Assembly: GCA_019114645.1 (NCBI GenBank)
Contig: DXFC01000162.1
Span: forward strand, 1 to 16,015
Length of the DNA stretch: 16,015 nucleotides
DNA from: Candidatus Halomonas stercoripullorum
Lineage (GTDB): Bacteria > Pseudomonadota > Gammaproteobacteria > Pseudomonadales > Halomonadaceae
Direction of reading: 5' to 3'
Part shown: in pieces, positions 13,305 to 16,015 of the stretch
Layout of the letters: each line of letters begins with the position of its first letter
How positions within the stretch are numbered: the stretch's first letter is position 1
Translations under genes and position numbers: made by a program
Notes under the pieces: generated by a model
Told to the model about the DNA's origin: nothing
What the model saw: the letters and a program-made list of their open reading frames with translations, nothing else
The model's database searches: none

Positions 13305-14492
13305 GCATTCAACAAGATCGCCAGGCGCAATCTGCGCATCGGCCGGGATCACTGCCAGGGCATCAGCCGCAACGCAGGAGGAGAGTACACCAGAGCCCTG
13401 GTCGGGATAGGCATGTGCCGTCATTCCCGCCTCGCTGAAATCGAGCGTGACGCGCATGTAGTGGCGCCGTGGTCCGGTTCGGGTCGCAAAGTCAGCGCGA
13501 GCCATCAACCGAGGCAGGCTGGCCAACGCAGGGCACTCAAGCAGGGCGCCCATCAGAGGGCGCACAAACAGCCAGGCGGCCACGAAGCTTGAAACAGGGT
13601 TGCCGGGCAAGCCGATGATGCGCACCTGGCGTCCTTCCGCAGTCACCAGGCGGCCGGCAGTCAAGGGTTTGCCCGGTTTGAGTGCCAGACGCCAGATATC
13701 GAGGTGCCCGATCGCCGCGATGGCGTTCTTGACGTGATCCTCCTCACCGACACTGACTCCTCCTGTGGTTACCACCAGATCCGCCTGCTCGGCAGCCAGG
13801 GCCAACATGGCCCGGGTGCCATCGAGATCATCCGGCATCGCGGCAATGAAATAGACCTCAGCGCCGAAGGTTTCCAGGAGCGTCTTGAGCATGGGCCGGT
13901 TGCTGTTATAGATCTGTCCCGGCAGCAGTGGTTGACCGGGCTCGACGATCTCGTCACCACTCGTGAGCAGGGCCACCCGCGGACGCTGCCGCACTTCCAC
14001 TTCGGTGATGCCCTGGCTCGCCAGGTGGCCCAGTGCCGCGGCATCAAGCCGGTGACCACGCGGCAGCAACACGCTATTGGCCTGCACATCGCTACCACGC
14101 GGACGGATATTATTGTTTACGGCTACCGGAGCGGGAATAAAAGCAGTATCGCCGGTACGCTCGACCTTCTCCTGCATGACCACACAGTCCGCCCCGGGGG
14201 GCAGAGGTGCTCCGGTAAAAACCCGTGCACAGGTGCCACGTGAAAGCGGGGCAGGGTGAATGCCGGCCGCTACCCGCTGCGCCACCGGCAGGTGTGTCCC
14301 CGCATCAGCGTGATAAAGGGCGTAGCCATCCATGGCGCTGTTATCGAAGGGCGGCACGTCGAGCCGGGCGATGACATCGCTGGCCAGTATGCGGTATGTC
14401 GCCTCTGCACAGGGCACGGTTTCACTGCCGACAGCCGCAGTGCCTGTCAGCAGGGCGGTAAGCGCCTCTTCAACGGACTTGAGTTCAGACAT
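13284..14492 (-). CDS. moeA: Molybdopterin molybdenumtransferase MoeA
   Basis: MoeA inserts molybdate into adenylylated molybdopterin in the last steps of molybdenum cofactor synthesis. The ATG at 14492 has GAGG five bases upstream and gives 402 residues, near the E. coli length of 411; a reading from 14573 lies inside moaB and is rejected. Conserved blocks are PPFDNSAMDGYA at 47-58, GAPLPPGADCVVMQE at about 95-108, YNSNRPML near 195, TTGGVSVGEEDHVK at 242-255, LKPGKPLTAGR near 271-281, and GLPGNPVSSF at 294-303. The start overlaps the moaB stop by eight bases, so the two are coupled. No mobA or moaACDE genes are visible here. Confidence 0.95.
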   Translation of the reverse strand: MSELKSVEEALTALLTGTAAVGSETVPCAEATYRILASDVIARLDVPPFDNSAMDGYALYHADAGTHLPVAQRVAAGIHPAPLSRGTCARVFTGAPLPPGADCVVMQEKVERTGDTAFIPAPVAVNNNIRPRGSDVQANSVLLPRGHRLDAAALGHLASQGITEVEVRQRPRVALLTSGDEIVEPGQPLLPGQIYNSNRPMLKTLLETFGAEVYFIAAMPDDLDGTRAMLALAAEQADLVVTTGGVSVGEEDHVKNAIAAIGHLDIWRLALKPGKPLTAGRLVTAEGRQVRIIGLPGNPVSSFVAAWLFVRPLMGALLECPALASLPRLMARADFATRTGPRRHYMRVTLDFSEAGMTAHAYPDQGSGVLSSCVAADALAVIPADAQIAPGDLVECLWLKGG

Positions 14493-15006
14493 GCTGACCT
14501 CGCCCCGGAATGACCAGGTCAGCGAAATTGCAGGGCCGGTGCCGACTGTCCAGCTGTTCAGCCAGCAACCCATCCCAGGCCGTGCGACAAGCGCCGCTTG
14601 AGCCAGGCAGACAGAAGATCACCGTCGCATTGGCCAGGCCGCCGAGGCAGCGACTCTGGATCGTCGAGCTGCCGATTTCACTGAACGAGAGCTGGCGGAA
14701 CTGTTCGCCAAAACCTTCGATGCGCTTATCGAGCAACACCGATACCGCCTCCGGTGTGGAGTCGCGTCCGGTAAAACCAGTGCCACCAGTGGTGAGAATC
14801 ACCTGGATGGATTCATCCGCAATCCACGTCGATACCACAGCACGAATACGATAGATGTCGTCAGCCACAATCTGGCGGTCGGCCAGCCGATGGCCGGCAG
14901 TGGTAATTCGCTCTGTCAGCAGCTCGCCGCTACGGTCGGTGCTGAAATTGCGCGTATCGGAAATGGTAAGTATCGCAATATTGAGAGGGATCATGGCTGC
15001 GCTCAT
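14485..15006 (-). CDS. moaB: Molybdenum cofactor biosynthesis protein MoaB (MogA/MoaB family)
   Basis: Members of this family bind molybdopterin, and MogA-type proteins adenylylate it before MoeA acts. The product has 173 residues, matching MoaB at about 170. The substrate-binding motif ILTTGGTGFTGRDSTPEAV (about 70-88) and the block GLANATVIFCLPGSSGACRTAWDGLL (123-148) are clear. The start follows AGGA at about nine bases, and the ATG shares one base with the stop of the DUF1244 gene upstream (TGATG). Whether it works as MogA or is the often non-essential MoaB paralogue cannot be settled from sequence; its linkage to moeA suggests a real role in cofactor synthesis. Confidence 0.92.
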   Translation of the reverse strand: MSAAMIPLNIAILTISDTRNFSTDRSGELLTERITTAGHRLADRQIVADDIYRIRAVVSTWIADESIQVILTTGGTGFTGRDSTPEAVSVLLDKRIEGFGEQFRQLSFSEIGSSTIQSRCLGGLANATVIFCLPGSSGACRTAWDGLLAEQLDSRHRPCNFADLVIPGRGQHV

Positions 15007-15323
15007 CAGCGTTCATCCTGCTTGCCAGCCTGCCGGGCGTTGAATGCGGCGAGCTGTTCGGGCGTGGCTTCCTGTTGGTAATTGGCCTTCCACTCTGAAT
15101 ACGGCATGCCGTAGACATACTCGCGTGCCTGTTCATAGTCCACTGTTTCGCCGCGTTGTTCGGCTGCGCTCACCAGCCACTTGGATAGACAGTTACGGCA
15201 GAAATCCGCCAGTATCATCAAGTCGATATTCTGGACTTCCTTATGCGCGTCCAGGTGTTCGAGCAGGCGGCGAAAGGCGGCCGCTTCAAGCTCCGTGCGG
15301 GTCGTATCATCAAGGTGGCGCAT
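15006..15323 (-). CDS. Conserved small protein of the DUF1244 family
   Basis: This is a 105-residue protein of unknown function. The family core is easily recognised: LLEHLDAHKEVQNIDLMILADFCRNCLSKWLVSAA, followed by VYGMPYSEWKANYQQEATPEQLAAF. Cys42 and Cys45 form a CxxC pair in FCRNC that could bind metal or act in redox chemistry, though only one such pair is present. No signal peptide or membrane segment is visible, so it is probably cytoplasmic. AGGAG precedes the ATG at 15323. Its stop overlaps the moaB start, so it is probably translated together with moaB and moeA, hinting at but not proving a link to the molybdenum cofactor. Confidence 0.9.
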   Translation of the reverse strand: MRHLDDTTRTELEAAAFRRLLEHLDAHKEVQNIDLMILADFCRNCLSKWLVSAAEQRGETVDYEQAREYVYGMPYSEWKANYQQEATPEQLAAFNARQAGKQDER

Positions 15324-15381
15324 ATCGTTCTCCTTCCAGCGTCAACTCGGAAAAGGGGGGTAGGGCGCTTCATGCAGAGCG

Positions 15382-16014
15382 TCAAGCGATGTCAGCGCGG
15401 GTACACACTGACAACACGATGGCATCCTCGTCGCTCACCGACACCAGCGCGTGGCCCATGTCACTGTCGAAATAGATACTGTCGCCACTTGTCAGCTGCA
15501 GTGGTTCGTAAAATTCGGTGTAAAGCTGAATGGCACCTTCAAGCACCATCAGGAACTCTTCCCCATCATGACGCACCCACTCGCTGAATTCATCAAAACT
15601 GCGGGCTCTCACGATGGTCTTGAACGGGACCATGCGCTTTTGTGCCAGCTCGCAACTGAGGAGCTCATGTTCGTAGGTGGGTGTCGGATGATGCTCACCT
15701 TCGCCGCGACGCGTTAGATCACGGCGTCCCATGGTATGGCTTTTCTGCCTGGGCGGGGTAAACAGCTGGGGCAGGTCGATACCGAGGCCGGTAATCAGCT
15801 TCTGAACCACGGTAAAGGTGGGCGACACCTGATGATTTTCGATCTTGGAAAGCGTGGAGCGCGCCACGCCGGTGCGCCGGCTGACATCTTCCAGCGTCCA
15901 GCCTTGGGCGAGGCGTATCTCCTTGAGGCGCTCACCAAGACGTAACGGTTCAACGAAGGGCTTGCGCCCCGAAGCAATACGCACTGCAGCCTGCTGGTCA
16001 ATATTGGCGGACAT
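15382..16014 (-). CDS. XRE-family regulator with C-terminal cupin domain
   Basis: This is a 210-residue transcriptional regulator. Residues about 25-83 form an XRE helix-turn-helix (LGERLKEIRLAQGWTLEDVSRRTGVARSTLSKIENHQVSPT), and residues about 135-205 a cupin fold with HDGEEFLMVLEGAIQLYTEFYEPLQLTSGDSIYFDSDMGHALVSV, a likely ligand-binding barrel. The PuuR group, which controls polyamine use, shares this architecture, but the target here is unknown. The ATG at 16014 lies one base from the window edge, so an earlier start and the ribosome binding site cannot be seen. The DUF1244 gene follows on the same strand after 58 bases, with no strong terminator between, so co-transcription is possible. 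Confidence 0.88.
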   Translation of the reverse strand: MSANIDQQAAVRIASGRKPFVEPLRLGERLKEIRLAQGWTLEDVSRRTGVARSTLSKIENHQVSPTFTVVQKLITGLGIDLPQLFTPPRQKSHTMGRRDLTRRGEGEHHPTPTYEHELLSCELAQKRMVPFKTIVRARSFDEFSEWVRHDGEEFLMVLEGAIQLYTEFYEPLQLTSGDSIYFDSDMGHALVSVSDEDAIVLSVCTRADIA

Positions 16015-16015
16015 C

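Noticed and set aside
1..16015. CRISPR array, transposon, prophage or toxin-antitoxin pair
   Set aside because: No regularly spaced repeats, transposase, integrase or paired small toxin-like genes were seen on either strand.

Overview
The window looks like a chromosomal segment of a moderately halophilic gammaproteobacterium, most likely Halomonadaceae. Three things suggest this: the gammaproteobacterial gene set (dnaQ, nudC, sohB, prpE, yhhQ, ybfF, yccA, tusDCBE, acpH, moeA, moaB), an NhaD-type Na+/H+ antiporter typical of halophiles and alkaliphiles, and an acidic exported protein. No insertion sequence, phage gene, CRISPR array or rRNA is visible. The genus is an inference.

Layout. 1-1444: the 3' part of dnaQ overlapping nudC (+), closed by a hairpin. 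1497-1808: a lone SCP2 sterol-carrier domain gene (-). 2009-3055: sohB (+), converging on a small ArsR-family regulator at 3073-3393 (-). A 260-base divergent region holding a repeated 11-mer and two inverted repeats leads to prpE (3654-5564, +). A hairpin, a good promoter and a folded leader precede the queuosine-precursor transporter yhhQ (5730-6401), followed by the esterase gene ybfF (6431-7234). ybfF converges on and overlaps an orphan NMT1/ThiY-like exported binding protein (7182-8441, -). Then come nhaD (8602-10086, -) with a textbook terminator, and tRNA-Ser(UGA) (-) with its own promoter and terminator. On the + strand follow yccA and tusD-tusC-tusB-tusE-acpH (10512-13304). The last block is a - strand run read from 16014 down to 13284: XRE-cupin regulator, DUF1244 protein, moaB and moeA.

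How the genes work together. Two tRNA wobble-modification pathways are represented: TusBCDE relays sulfur for 2-thiouridine at U34, and YhhQ imports precursor for queuosine at G34. moaB and moeA act in molybdenum cofactor synthesis and are probably translationally coupled to the DUF1244 gene. prpE feeds propionate into metabolism. sohB and yccA concern membrane protein quality control. nhaD exports sodium.

The observations most worth following are a folded leader before yhhQ, a 10-base inverted repeat that would bury the nhaD ribosome binding site only in transcripts reading through from tRNA-Ser, the repeated operator-like sites before prpE, and the orphan binding protein with a roughly 90-residue acidic linker that has no basic residue. 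Nothing here is a clear defence system or a wholly unknown multigene system.
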